Part shown: in pieces, positions 1 to 7,478 of the stretch
Position numbering within the stretch: the first letter of the stretch is position 1
Layout: every line of letters starts with the position of its first letter
Assembly: GCF_003604215.1 (NCBI RefSeq)
Contig: NZ_QXGS01000006.1
Span: 1 to 64,000 of the forward strand
Origin: Teichococcus vastitatis
GTDB taxonomy: Bacteria; Pseudomonadota; Alphaproteobacteria; Acetobacterales; Acetobacteraceae
Length of the DNA stretch: 64,000 nt
Reading direction: 5' to 3'
Position numbers and translations under genes: made by a program
Notes under the pieces: model-generated
Seen by the model: only the letters and a program-made list of their open reading frames with translations
Told to the model about the DNA's origin: nothing
The model's database searches: none

Positions 1-49
1 CGAGTTGATGACCCGCGGCGAGTCCATCCGCGGCGTCGTGCTGTACTGA
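1..49 (+). CDS. C-terminal end of a zinc-dependent alcohol dehydrogenase (partial)
   Basis: Only the last 15 codons are in the window, read from base 2 to a TGA at 47-49. The visible end, ELMTRGESIRGVVLY, resembles the C-terminus of medium-chain zinc alcohol dehydrogenases, including the S-(hydroxymethyl)glutathione and NDMA-type dehydrogenases. Such an enzyme beside a methanol dehydrogenase cluster would fit formaldehyde or alcohol oxidation. That function is inferred from 15 residues and the context only; no catalytic residue can be seen. Confidence 0.5.
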   Translation, partial: ELMTRGESIRGVVLY

Positions 50-215
50 CCTCCACGGCGCCGGAAGGAGGGGGGAAGGGCGCAGCGCGGGCCTTTCCCA
101 CCCGCCAACGGAACTGTTGAGCAACGGAACCGTTGTTTCCGCAGCGCAGGACGACCCGGATGAACTGCTGGCCGATCGTCCGGCCACAAGAAGAACAGGA
201 AGGGACATCGACGGA

Positions 216-608
216 ATGCGGAAAATACCTGTGCTCGCGGCGGCCGCGATGGTGATGGGCTTGCTGGCGCCGGCATTGCCGAGCCATGCCCAGGATGCCG
301 CGGGCAATGCGGAGGATGGACGTGCCATCTTCAATCGCCAATGCATGGCCTGCCATTCCGTGCAGCAAGGGCAGAACAAGGTCGGCCCCAGCCTGGCCGG
401 GGTGGTGGGGCGGAAATCGGCCGCAGTGCCGAAATTCAACTATTCGCCCGCGATGAAGGAAGCGAACAAGACCTGGGATGCCGAGACGCTGGACGCGTAT
501 CTGCTGGATCCGCGGGGCTATGTTCCGGGAACGCGCATGATCTATGCCGGCCTCAAGAACCCGAAGCAGCGCGCGGATATGATCGCCTATCTGGAAACAC
601 TGAAGTAA
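216..608 (+). CDS. Secreted class I cytochrome c (c2/c550-like)
   Basis: A 130-residue periplasmic electron carrier. Residues 1-25 form a signal peptide ending at SHA. The haem site CMACH is at 43-47 and the likely axial methionine at 108, in the GTRM loop typical of mitochondrial-like cytochrome c2. The C-terminal helix ends in AYLETLK. The ATG at 216 was chosen because an AGGAAGGG ribosome site lies about 12 nt upstream and the signal peptide begins there; the frame is open from 117 but that extension looks non-coding. It lies upstream of the xoxF cluster and may pass electrons from the quinoprotein dehydrogenase or XoxG to the terminal oxidase, which is an inference from position. Confidence 0.9.
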   Translation: MRKIPVLAAAAMVMGLLAPALPSHAQDAAGNAEDGRAIFNRQCMACHSVQQGQNKVGPSLAGVVGRKSAAVPKFNYSPAMKEANKTWDAETLDAYLLDPRGYVPGTRMIYAGLKNPKQRADMIAYLETLK

Positions 609-638
609 CGGCCGGGCATCGGGGCAACGAGGCGGACC

Positions 639-986
639 TCAGAAACACCGCAGCGTTGCCTCTGCCTGGGCCTGGCGCAACGCCTCGATCGCGCGACGCA
701 CTTCGGGAGGGTCGCGGAAGATGGCGCCCCTTTCGCCCAGAACGCCCGCCTGCATGCGGAGTGCGGTTTCTGCTTCCTCATAGCCGGTATAAGGCAATTG
801 CTCGGCAATGGCATCGATGGAGCAAGAACATTTCTCCAGCGCCATCTGCGAGTTTCCGTTCGATGCCATGCAGCCGATGACGTAATCAACCCGCGCCATG
901 GTCGGGTAATCGGAAGCCTGGGCTGCGGCCGCGGCCGTGGCGAGGATCGACATCACCGCGGCGGCGACGAAGCTGGTGCGGTTCAC
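639..986 (-). CDS. Small secreted four-cysteine protein, unknown function
   Basis: A 115-residue protein with a clear signal peptide (hydrophobic residues 7-22, cleavage near 24). The mature part has four cysteines, at 39, 53, 55 and 114, the middle pair as CSC. This could allow two disulfides or a metal site. The helical C-terminal half ends at CF. No family is recognised. It is the second gene of a minus-strand pair: its ATG overlaps the stop of the 983-1651 gene by four bases, so the two are probably translationally coupled. Its place between a cytochrome c and xoxF suggests a periplasmic accessory role in quinoprotein alcohol oxidation, by context only. Confidence 0.75.
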   Translation of the reverse strand: MNRTSFVAAAVMSILATAAAAAQASDYPTMARVDYVIGCMASNGNSQMALEKCSCSIDAIAEQLPYTGYEEAETALRMQAGVLGERGAIFRDPPEVRRAIEALRQAQAEATLRCF

Positions 987-1651
987 GATGGTTCGCTCCC
1001 TGTGAAGGCGATGATCTCGCTGATGGCCGCGGTATTCTCGCCGGCCGGAACCTCCGTTAGCAGCTGCAGGAAGCCGCCCGGAACCGTGTCCGACAGCAGG
1101 AATTCGTAGCGCATGGCCTGGAAGCGGCGGGCCCTCGGCTCCTGCTCGTAAGGCGTCACGATGATGCGCCGCGCCGCCACGGGCGCGGCATCCGGCGAAG
1201 GCCGCACCGTTTCCTGCCGCAGTTCCGCGCGGTGCAGCATGGCCGAGCGGAAGCGGCTGCGGAACCAGTTCATCGAGCCGCCCGTGGCGGAGGCCAGTTC
1301 CCGCGCCCCGCGATCCAGCGCGAAGAGCAACAGCGGATTGCCCTTGAAGCCGAGCGCAGCGGGATACTCGATGCGGCGGGATCCGGTCAGGAAGTCCGGA
1401 TAAACATCATGCTTTCCGTCCGGGCCGATCCGGCGGATCTCCAGCACGATGGCGTCGTCCACGGTGTCGTGGCCGCCCTCGCTGCGGCGGAAGCTGTAGC
1501 GCAGACGCGTGGGCTGCGTGATGGAAGCCAGATGCGGCGTCTCGAACAAAGCGATCTGGGCGGGGCTGAGGGGAGGCGCCTCGTCGGCTTCGGCTCGTGT
1601 TGCCAGAGCCGTGATGAGCAGCATGGCTGTTCGTCTGGTGAAAGGCACCAT
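983..1651 (-). CDS. Secreted protein of unknown function, quinoprotein cluster
   Basis: A 222-residue protein with a short signal peptide (MVPFTRRTAMLLITALATRA, cleavage near 22) and no cysteine in the mature part. The sequence is rich in beta-strand-like segments and basic patches; no domain is recognised. The ATG at 1651 is preferred to earlier in-frame starts because GGGGAG lies about 9 nt upstream and the signal peptide starts there. It is transcribed away from xoxF, probably together with the four-cysteine protein at 639-986, with which it overlaps by 4 nt. The strict pairing suggests the two products act together in the periplasm. Confidence 0.75.
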   Translation of the reverse strand: MVPFTRRTAMLLITALATRAEADEAPPLSPAQIALFETPHLASITQPTRLRYSFRRSEGGHDTVDDAIVLEIRRIGPDGKHDVYPDFLTGSRRIEYPAALGFKGNPLLLFALDRGARELASATGGSMNWFRSRFRSAMLHRAELRQETVRPSPDAAPVAARRIIVTPYEQEPRARRFQAMRYEFLLSDTVPGGFLQLLTEVPAGENTAAISEIIAFTGSEPS

Positions 1652-1812
1652 CTTGTGTTTCTCCCCGTCGGCTGGCTGGATCGAACCGTCCGCCGGCTCC
1701 ATTGTGGCACTGCTTCGCCGCCTTTGCATGGCCCATGCGGCGAAGTTTTCCTGACCAGGCCTTCCAAGACGACGCCTCATCATTGCCCGTTTATCCGCGA
1801 ATGGAGAACACC
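1652..1812. promoter_or_regulatory. Divergent intergenic region of the secreted-protein pair and the small cysteine protein
   Basis: 161 nt between divergent genes, so it must carry promoters for both directions. GGGGAG precedes the minus-strand start and TGGAG (1802-1806) lies 6 nt before the plus-strand ATG at 1813. No convincing -35/-10 pair or palindrome was seen. Confidence 0.4.
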
Positions 1813-2016
1813 ATGATCGAACTGGTTCTCACCGTGTGCCTGCTGTCGTCCCCGACCACCTGCCGGGAGGAATGGCCGCAGCATGCGGGCGATTCGCTCA
1901 CGAGCTGCATGACCCAGGGGCAGTTCAGGGCAGCGGAATGGGCCAGCCAGCACCCGGCCTACCGCGTCGCGGAATGGCGTTGCCAGCCCCGCATCGCGCG
2001 CCAGACGCCGACCTGA
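1813..2016 (+). CDS. Small four-cysteine protein, unknown function
   Basis: A 67-residue protein. The start at 1813 is set by TGGAG 6 nt upstream; the alternative ATG at 1801 contains that ribosome site and is less likely. The N-terminus is a short hydrophobic stretch (residues 2-13) that is either a minimal membrane or export segment or a buried strand. Cysteines at 9, 17, 32 and 57 and several tryptophans suggest a compact disulfide-linked or metal-binding fold. Similar short proteins are widespread in alphaproteobacteria as far as I recall, but no function can be assigned. It lies 294 nt upstream of xoxF in the same direction. Confidence 0.6.
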   Translation: MIELVLTVCLLSSPTTCREEWPQHAGDSLTSCMTQGQFRAAEWASQHPAYRVAEWRCQPRIARQTPT

Positions 2017-2310
2017 TCACCGTTGCAGCGTTCCCCGGGCCCAGGACAAGGCTGGTGGCCTGCGCTGCAATGTTGCGGATCGGCCGCTACGACGCCGGCG
2101 CTGCGCTTTTATGCCGCGAGCGATGATTTCTGCCCAGCTTTGTTCTTGCTGCCCGTCGTGAAAGCACCATACCATTCCCGCGGGCGAATCTTTACCTGCT
2201 TCCGCTGCGCGGTGGCCACCATGCAGCAATGCCGAAGCATTCAAGCGCCCGCAAAGAAACAACGTCCGGCAGCCGCAGTGGCTGACCGATGGCGAAAGGG
2301 ATGGGCAATC
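2017..2310 (+). promoter_or_regulatory. xoxF upstream region
   Basis: About 294 nt without a supported gene before xoxF. It must hold the xoxF promoter and leader. A-rich patches occur near 2261 (caaagaaacaac). A weak purine run (GGCGAAAGGGATGGG, 2291-2305) precedes the ATG at 2311. No clear operator palindrome or riboswitch-like structure was found by eye. Open frames here on both strands look like extensions of neighbouring frames. Confidence 0.4.
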
Positions 2311-4095
2311 ATGTTCAGGAAAATCGCTGTTTCGGCAGCGGCGCTTGGACTCTGCATCAGCAGTGCGAGCGCCAACGAGGAATTGCTTCGGTTGCAGCGG
2401 GATCCCAACCAGTGGGTCATGCCGACCGGCAACTACGCCAATCATCGCTACAGCGAACTGAACCAGATCACCCGGGAGAATGTCAGCCAGCTGCGGCCGA
2501 GCTGGAGCTTCTCCACCGGCGTGCTGCGCGGGCATGAGGGTGGGCCGCTGGTGATCGGCGACCTGATGTACATTCACACGCCTTTCCCCAACAAGGTCTT
2601 CGCCCTCGACCTGAAGGAGCCGGGCCGGATCGTCTGGCGCTACGAGCCGACCCAGGACCCCAGCGTCATCGCCGTGATGTGCTGCGACACCGTGAACCGC
2701 GGCGTCGCCTATGGTGACGGCAAGATCATCCTGGCGCAGGCCGATGCCAAGGTCGTCGCGCTGGACGCCAAGACCGGCAAGGTGGCCTGGACCGTGTCGA
2801 ACGGCGACGCCGGCAAGGGCGAGACCATGACCGCCGCGCCGATGGTGTTCGGCGACAAGGTGCTGGTCGGCATCAGCGGCGGCGAGTTCGGCGTGCGCGG
2901 GCACATCACCGCCTACAACCTCAAGGACGGCTCGATGGCCTGGCGGGCCTATTCGGTCGGCCCGGACAACGAGATCCTGTTCGACGGGGAGAAGACCACC
3001 AGCCTCGGCAAGCCGGTCGGCGCCAACAGCTCGCTGCAGAGCTGGGAAGGCGACCAGTGGAAGATCGGCGGCGGCGCCACCTGGGGCTGGTTCTCCTACG
3101 ATCCCGAGCTGAACCTGATCTATTACGGGAGCGGCAACCCCGGCACCTGGAACCCGGTGCAGCGGCCCGGCGACAACAAATGGTCGATGACCATCTTCGC
3201 CCGCGACGCCACGACCGGCCAGGCCAAGTGGGTCTACCAGATGACGCCGCATGACGAGTGGGACTATGACGGCGTCAACGAGATGATCCTGTCGGACATC
3301 GAGGTGCGCGGCCGTCCCGTGAAGGCGCTGGTGCATTTCGACCGCAACGGCTTCGCCTACACCATGGACCGCGAGACCGGCGAGTTGCTGGTGGCGGAGA
3401 AATTCGATCCCGCGGTGAACTGGGCCACCAAGGTGGACATGGAAACCGGCCGCCCGCAGGTGGTGAGCCAGTATTCCACGCGGCAGAATGGCGAGGACAC
3501 GAACACCGAGAATGTCTGCCCCGCCGCGCTCGGCACCAAGGATCAGCAGCCGGCGGCCTTCTCGCCCCGCAGCAAGGTCTTCTACGTGCCGACCAACCAT
3601 GTCTGCATGGATTACGAGCCGTTCCGCGTGTCCTACACGGCGGGCCAGCCTTATGTCGGCGCCACCCTGTCGATGTATCCGCCCAAGGGCGAGCAGCACA
3701 TGGGCAACTTCATCGCCTGGGATGCCAGCGCCGGCAAGATCCTGTGGAGCAAGGAAGAGCGCTTCTCGGTGTGGTCGGGCGCCCTGGCCACGGCGGGCGA
3801 CATCGTCTTCTACGGCACGCTGGAAGGCCATCTGAAGGCGGTGGACACCCGGGACGGCAAGGAGCTGTTCTCCTACCGCACGCCATCCGGCATCATCGGC
3901 AACGTCAACACCTATACCCACAACGGCAAGCAATACATCGCCGTGCTGTCGGGTGTCGGCGGCTGGGCCGGCATCGGCATGGCGGCCGGTCTGCAGGGTG
4001 ACTCGGAGGGCCTGGGCGCGGCGGGCGCCTACCGCTCGCTGTCCAACTACACCCAGCTCGGCGGCGTGCTGACCGTGTTCGCCCTGCCGAACTGA
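2311..4095 (+). CDS. xoxF: PQQ- and lanthanide-dependent methanol dehydrogenase XoxF (XoxF5-like)
   Basis: A 594-residue periplasmic quinoprotein that oxidises methanol, and often formaldehyde or ethanol, using PQQ and a lanthanide ion. A signal peptide (1-21, ending SASA) precedes an eight-bladed propeller with repeated tryptophan-docking segments. The adjacent cysteines 124-125 (VMCCDT) form the vicinal disulfide over PQQ. Asp318 in [11 protein letters not shown] is the catalytic base. Asp320 two residues later is the extra lanthanide ligand that separates XoxF from calcium MxaF, which has Ala there. [11 protein letters not shown] and [10 protein letters not shown] supply further metal and PQQ contacts. 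Overall the protein closely resembles Methylorubrum XoxF1. The ATG at 2311 starts the signal peptide; the longer frame upstream is not supported. Confidence 0.97.
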   Translation: MFRKIAVSAAALGLCISSASANEELLRLQRDPNQWVMPTGNYANHRYSELNQITRENVSQLRPSWSFSTGVLRGHEGGPLVIGDLMYIHTPFPNKVFALDLKEPGRIVWRYEPTQDPSVIAVMCCDTVNRGVAYGDGKIILAQADAKVVALDAKTGKVAWTVSNGDAGKGETMTAAPMVFGDKVLVGISGGEFGVRGHITAYNLKDGSMAWRAYSVGPDNEILFDGEKTTSLGKPVGANSSLQSWEGDQWKIGGGATWGWFSYDPELNLIYYGSGNPGTWNPVQRPGDNKWSMTIFARDATTGQAKWVYQMTPHDEWDYDGVNEMILSDIEVRGRPVKALVHFDRNGFAYTMDRETGELLVAEKFDPAVNWATKVDMETGRPQVVSQYSTRQNGEDTNTENVCPAALGTKDQQPAAFSPRSKVFYVPTNHVCMDYEPFRVSYTAGQPYVGATLSMYPPKGEQHMGNFIAWDASAGKILWSKEERFSVWSGALATAGDIVFYGTLEGHLKAVDTRDGKELFSYRTPSGIIGNVNTYTHNGKQYIAVLSGVGGWAGIGMAAGLQGDSEGLGAAGAYRSLSNYTQLGGVLTVFALPN

Positions 4096-4116
4096 TCGCG
4101 CTGGCCAACTGATCGC
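4090..4116 (+). repeat. Short direct duplication at the xoxF stop codon
   Basis: AACTGATCGC occurs at 4090-4099 and again at 4107-4116, a 17-bp shift. The first copy contains the xoxF stop. It looks like a local duplication of the gene end. Confidence 0.6.
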
Positions 4117-4143
4117 CGGGCCACGGGGCCCGAGGATTGCCGC

Positions 4144-4171
4144 GGGCCGGTCCCCCGACAGGGGCCGGCCC
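4144..4171 (+). terminator. GC-rich hairpin between xoxF and xoxG
   Basis: GGGCCGGTCCCC (4144-4155) pairs with GGGGCCGGCCC (4161-4171) across a short CGACA loop, with one bulge. There is no T-run, so it is more likely an attenuator or 3' mRNA-protecting hairpin that lowers expression of xoxG and xoxJ relative to xoxF than a full terminator. This is inferred from structure and location. Confidence 0.5.
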
Positions 4172-4204
4172 GTATGGCTCCGGAACCGGATGGAGACGTC
4201 ACGC

Positions 4205-4633
4205 ATGAGGTTTGCACCACAGCTGGTCGCGGTCATGGGCTGCGCCCTGGCGATGGGATTTGTTGCACCGCGGCCGGCCAGCGCCCAGGCCGAGGAAAAG
4301 CCCTACCAGATCGAGAACGGCAAAGTGGACCGCGGCACCTATAATGGCTACCGCCGCTACGGCAATGCCTGCGAGCGCTGCCACGGGCAGGACGGTTCCG
4401 GCAGCAGCTTCGCGCCCGACCTCACCCAGTCGCTGAAGCGCCTGTCGCATGAGCAGTTCGCGGAAACGGTGATCAACGGCCGGCAGAACGTGACCTCGTC
4501 GCAGCAGAGCGTCATGCCGCCCTTCGGCCAGGTCGAGGATGTGGTGCTGTACCTGGACGACATCTACGCCTACCTCAAGGCGCGATCGGATGGCGTGCTG
4601 GGGCACGGCCGGCCGCAGCGGATGGCGAATTGA
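4205..4633 (+). CDS. xoxG: Cytochrome c XoxG-type, electron acceptor of methanol dehydrogenase
   Basis: A 142-residue secreted monohaem cytochrome matching the methanol-metabolism-related c-type cytochrome family. The signal peptide covers 1-28. The haem site CERCH is at 56-60 and the axial methionine is probably Met104 in VMPPF. Its position directly after xoxF and before xoxJ is the classical xoxFGJ order, which identifies it as the likely in vivo acceptor of electrons from XoxF. Two ATGs compete: 4190 and 4205. GGAG at 4192-4195 sits 9 nt before 4205, favouring that start. A 2-nt gap separates it from xoxJ. Confidence 0.9.
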   Translation: MRFAPQLVAVMGCALAMGFVAPRPASAQAEEKPYQIENGKVDRGTYNGYRRYGNACERCHGQDGSGSSFAPDLTQSLKRLSHEQFAETVINGRQNVTSSQQSVMPPFGQVEDVVLYLDDIYAYLKARSDGVLGHGRPQRMAN

Positions 4634-4635
4634 CC

Positions 4636-5457
4636 ATGCGCTCCGCCGCTCTGGCGCTGGCCGCCCTGCTGCTGGTCCTGCCGCCGCCGCCGGCCCGGGC
4701 GCAGACGGCGGAGCTGGTGCCGCCGGACGAGCTCCGCGTCTGCGCCGATCCCGCCAACCTGCCCTTCTCCAACGAACGCGGCGAAGGCTTCGAGAACCGC
4801 ATCGCGCTGATCCTGGGCGAGGCGATGGGGCTGCCGGTGCGCAGCGTGTTCTTTCCGCAGGTGCAGGGCTTCGTGCGCAACACGCTGGGGCTGCGGCGCT
4901 GCGATCTGGTGATGGGCACGGTGGCCAGCGACGAGCTGATGCAGAACACCAACCCCTATTACCACACCACCTACGTGGCCGTGTTCCGCAAGGATGCGCC
5001 GCCGCCCGCCGATCTCGGCGATCCCGCCGCGCGGAACCTGCGCTTCGGCGTGGTGGCGCGCACCCCGCCGGTGGATCTCCTGCTGCGCAACGGCCTGCTC
5101 GACCGCACCCGCTCCTACGCCCTGGCAGTGGATACCCGCGTGGAATCGCCGGCCTCGCAGATGCTGCGCGACGTGGCCTCCGGCGAGCTGGACGTGGCGC
5201 TGGTCTGGGGACCGATCGCCGGCTACCAGATCCACGTGCAGCACTTGCCGCTCGGCATGCGTGCCCTGCCCGGCGCGCCGGGCGCGGCACGGATGGATTA
5301 CCGCATCACCATGGGGGTGCGCGCCAACGAGCCGCAATGGCGGCGCCGCGTCAACGCCGCCATCCGCGAGAAGCAGCCGGAGATCGATGCCGTGCTGCGG
5401 GAATACGGCGTGCCGATGCTGGACGCCGCCGGCCGGATCGCCGCCGGCGTGCCGTGA
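4636..5457 (+). CDS. xoxJ: XoxJ, quinoprotein-dehydrogenase-associated periplasmic binding protein
   Basis: A 273-residue protein with a signal peptide (1-22, ending ARAQ) and the fold of type II solute-binding proteins. It matches the family of quinoprotein-dehydrogenase-associated probable substrate-binding proteins (TIGR03871-like; MxaJ/XoxJ). Family studies suggest XoxJ binds or helps activate XoxF rather than feeding an importer. ATG 4636 is chosen; an in-frame TTG at 4630 overlaps the xoxG stop. The last codons overlap the next gene by four bases (GTGA), giving translational coupling. Confidence 0.9.
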   Translation: MRSAALALAALLLVLPPPPARAQTAELVPPDELRVCADPANLPFSNERGEGFENRIALILGEAMGLPVRSVFFPQVQGFVRNTLGLRRCDLVMGTVASDELMQNTNPYYHTTYVAVFRKDAPPPADLGDPAARNLRFGVVARTPPVDLLLRNGLLDRTRSYALAVDTRVESPASQMLRDVASGELDVALVWGPIAGYQIHVQHLPLGMRALPGAPGAARMDYRITMGVRANEPQWRRRVNAAIREKQPEIDAVLREYGVPMLDAAGRIAAGVP

Positions 5458-6026
5458 GGCACCTGCTGCCGGCGCTGGCCCTGTGGCCGCTGTTGCTGGC
5501 CCTTACGGTGGCCTCCCCTGCCGCCCCCGCTCAGACGCAGATGGTGCCGGCGCCAGAGGGCTTCCGCATGGGCGATTATCGCGCGCCCACCCCGGCCGAG
5601 CTCCCGGGCGCGGCGACGCTCGACACCCCCGGCGCGGCGGCGCTCTGGCAGCAGGGGGGCGCGGCCTGGTTCGACGTGCTGCCCGCCGCGCGCCGCCCGG
5701 AGGGCCTGCCGGAGGGCAGCCTGTGGCGCCCCACGCCGCGGCTCGGCGTGCCGGGCAGCCTGTGGCTGCCGGAAGCCGGGCGCGGCAGCCTCGACCCGGC
5801 GCTGGAAAGCTGGTTCCGCGGCGCCCTGGACCGGGCCACGGGCGGCGATCGCGGCCGGCCGGTGGTGTTCTATTGCCGGGCCGATTGCTGGATGAGCTGG
5901 AACGCCGCCCGCCGTGCCCTCGGTTGGGGCTGGCGCGACGTGCGCTGGTACCGGGACGGCACCGATGGCTGGGAAGCCGCCGGCCTGCCGACCGAGGTGC
6001 TGCAACCGGCGCCGGGTATGCCCTGA
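5454..6026 (+). CDS. PQQ-dependent-catabolism-associated CXXCW-motif protein (rhodanese-like)
   Basis: A 190-residue secreted protein started by GTG at 5454, overlapping the xoxJ stop as GTGA. The hydrophobic signal runs to about residue 27. The C-terminal half is rhodanese-like (VVFYC, then a motif at 141-146: Cys-Arg-Ala-Asp-Cys-Trp), followed by the WNAARRALGWGW and GTDGW segments typical of the family. This family co-occurs with PQQ alcohol dehydrogenases; its reaction is unknown. The rhodanese active-site loop and the second cysteine suggest thiol or persulfide chemistry, perhaps linked to the SoxYZ-like carrier at 11083-11901. That link is inference. Confidence 0.85.
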   Translation: MRHLLPALALWPLLLALTVASPAAPAQTQMVPAPEGFRMGDYRAPTPAELPGAATLDTPGAAALWQQGGAAWFDVLPAARRPEGLPEGSLWRPTPRLGVPGSLWLPEAGRGSLDPALESWFRGALDRATGGDRGRPVVFYCRADCWMSWNAARRALGWGWRDVRWYRDGTDGWEAAGLPTEVLQPAPGMP

Positions 6027-6027
6027 C

Positions 6028-6043
6028 GGCGCCGCGGGGCGCC
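6028..6043. terminator. Short perfect hairpin between convergent genes
   Basis: GGCGCC (6028-6033) and GGCGCC (6038-6043) flank a GCGG loop in the 19-nt gap between the plus-strand xox operon and the minus-strand ABC block. It could act as a bidirectional terminator; no T-run is present and the stem is only 6 bp. Confidence 0.35.
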
Positions 6044-6045
6044 TG

Positions 6046-6663
6046 TCACGGGCCGTCCGGCAGCGCCGCCTGGAAGGCGCGGGCATAAGCGCCGAAGCGG
6101 GATTCCAGCCGCACCGGTGCCTCGCACATGTAGCGCATGGTGCGCTCCGCATCCTGGAAGGTCTTGGTGGCGAAAAACAGGCGCTGCTGCAATTCGGCCC
6201 GCCGCGCCGCCGCCTCACCCCGCGCCTCGGCATCGGCGGCGTCCAGCTGTTCCGACAATCGCTGCACCGTTTTGGCCAGGCCGCGCTGGCGGCGGGCGAA
6301 GCCGCGGATGGATTCGATCAGCCCGCTGCGGGCCCGGTTGGTTTCGGCCAGCGTGCCGGCCACCGCCAGCGGCACCAGCCGCCGCCGCGCCTCCGGCGAC
6401 AAGGGCGCGGCGAAGCCCTCGATGGCGCGCAGCCCCTCCGGCTCGGCCACGGCGCGCGGCGCGATGCGGGTCACCAGGGCGGCCACCTCCGGCGCCTGCC
6501 GCCAGGAATCGCCCTCCGGCAGGGGCGGACCGGACCAGATGCTGCCGGCGCTCAGCACCGGCACCAGCCGCTGCACGCAGGGCCAGTCCGGGTCGCTTCC
6601 CGTGACCGCCTGCGCGCCGGTGGCACCCAGCCCCAGCAGCAATCCCAGCAGCGCGCCCCTCAT
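6046..6663 (-). CDS. Secreted protein of unknown function at the end of the PQQ-associated ABC operon
   Basis: A 205-residue protein with a signal peptide (1-19, ending AQA). The mature part is mostly helical, with charged repeats around 120-160 that may form a coiled coil. It has two cysteines, in WPCVQ near the N-terminus and YMCEA near the C-terminus, a likely long-range disulfide. It is the last gene of a five-gene minus-strand block in which every junction overlaps; its ATG overlaps the permease stop by 4 nt. No family function is known to me. Context suggests it serves the alcohol-dehydrogenase-associated ABC system from the periplasmic side. Confidence 0.75.
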   Translation of the reverse strand: MRGALLGLLLGLGATGAQAVTGSDPDWPCVQRLVPVLSAGSIWSGPPLPEGDSWRQAPEVAALVTRIAPRAVAEPEGLRAIEGFAAPLSPEARRRLVPLAVAGTLAETNRARSGLIESIRGFARRQRGLAKTVQRLSEQLDAADAEARGEAAARRAELQQRLFFATKTFQDAERTMRYMCEAPVRLESRFGAYARAFQAALPDGP

Positions 6664-7478
6664 CCGGCCGCCCCCGCGGGCGCGCCGCGCCGCCCGATCG
6701 CGCCCAGGGCCGGGTCATAGGCCAGCACGGCCAGCGCCCCGAACAGCAGCAGCGCCCCGCCGACCACGGCGGCGGACACCGGATCGAATCGGCCATACAG
6801 CGCGAAGCGGATCAGCTCCACCGCGTGGGTGAAGGGATTGGCCTGACAGAGATGCCACAGCACGGGGCTGGCCTCCTGCACCCGCCACAGCGGGTAAAGC
6901 GCCGAGGATGCGAAGAACATCGGAAAGATCACAAAGTTCATCACCCCGGCGAAATTCTCCAGCTGCCGGATGCGCGCCGACAGCAGCAGCCCGAGCGCGC
7001 CCAGCATCATGCCCGCCAGCAACAGCGCCGGCAGCACCAGCAGGTAGCCGAGCGGCGGCGGCCGCACCTCCCAGAACCAGGCCACCAGCAGGAACACATA
7101 GACCTGCAGCACCGCCACCAGCACAGCGGCCAGCAGCCTGCAGCCCAGCAGCCACCAGCGCGGCAGCGGGCTGGTCAGCAGCATGCGCATGCTGCCCATC
7201 TCCCGGTCATACACCATGGACAGGCTGCTCTGCATGGCCTGGAACAGCAGCACCATGCCGCACAGCCCCGGCACCACGTATTCCTCGTACATGACATAGG
7301 TCTGGTAGGGCGGGATGATCGACACGCCGAGCACGAAGCGGAAGCCCGAGGCGAAGATCAGCAGCCACACCAGCGGCCGCACCAGCGCCGACAGGAAGCG
7401 GCCGCGCTGCTGCACGAAGCGCAGCGCCTCGCGCCGCACGATGCCTTCCAGGCAACGGAAATAATGCAGCGCGGTCAC
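6660..7478 (-). CDS. ABC-2-type permease of the PQQ alcohol dehydrogenase system (PedC-like)
   Basis: A 272-residue membrane protein of the ABC-2 exporter type, with about six membrane segments (near 35-55, 70-90, 115-140, 145-165, 175-195 and 230-250) and the signature DREMGSMRMLLTSPLP after the second segment. It matches the permease linked to PQQ-dependent alcohol utilisation (PedC, TIGR03861-like). Its partner ATPase overlaps upstream by four bases. With the binding protein and propeller it forms the mixed transporter regularly found near quinoprotein dehydrogenases; the substrate is not established. An ABC-2 permease normally exports, which sits oddly with the binding-protein homologue in the same operon. 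Confidence 0.88.
   Translation of the reverse strand: MTALHYFRCLEGIVRREALRFVQQRGRFLSALVRPLVWLLIFASGFRFVLGVSIIPPYQTYVMYEEYVVPGLCGMVLLFQAMQSSLSMVYDREMGSMRMLLTSPLPRWWLLGCRLLAAVLVAVLQVYVFLLVAWFWEVRPPPLGYLLVLPALLLAGMMLGALGLLLSARIRQLENFAGVMNFVIFPMFFASSALYPLWRVQEASPVLWHLCQANPFTHAVELIRFALYGRFDPVSAAVVGGALLLFGALAVLAYDPALGAIGRRGAPAGAAG

Noticed and set aside
2311-4095. Calcium-type MxaF methanol dehydrogenase
   Set aside because: The catalytic region reads WDYDGVN with an extra Asp at the lanthanide position, whereas MxaF has Ala there; no mxaI or mxaC-like genes are present.
2017-4236. Long open frame on the minus strand opposite xoxF
   Set aside because: It mirrors the codon bias of xoxF, begins and ends in unrelated places, and its protein is low-complexity Gly/Ala/His/Arg without motifs; a GC-driven shadow.
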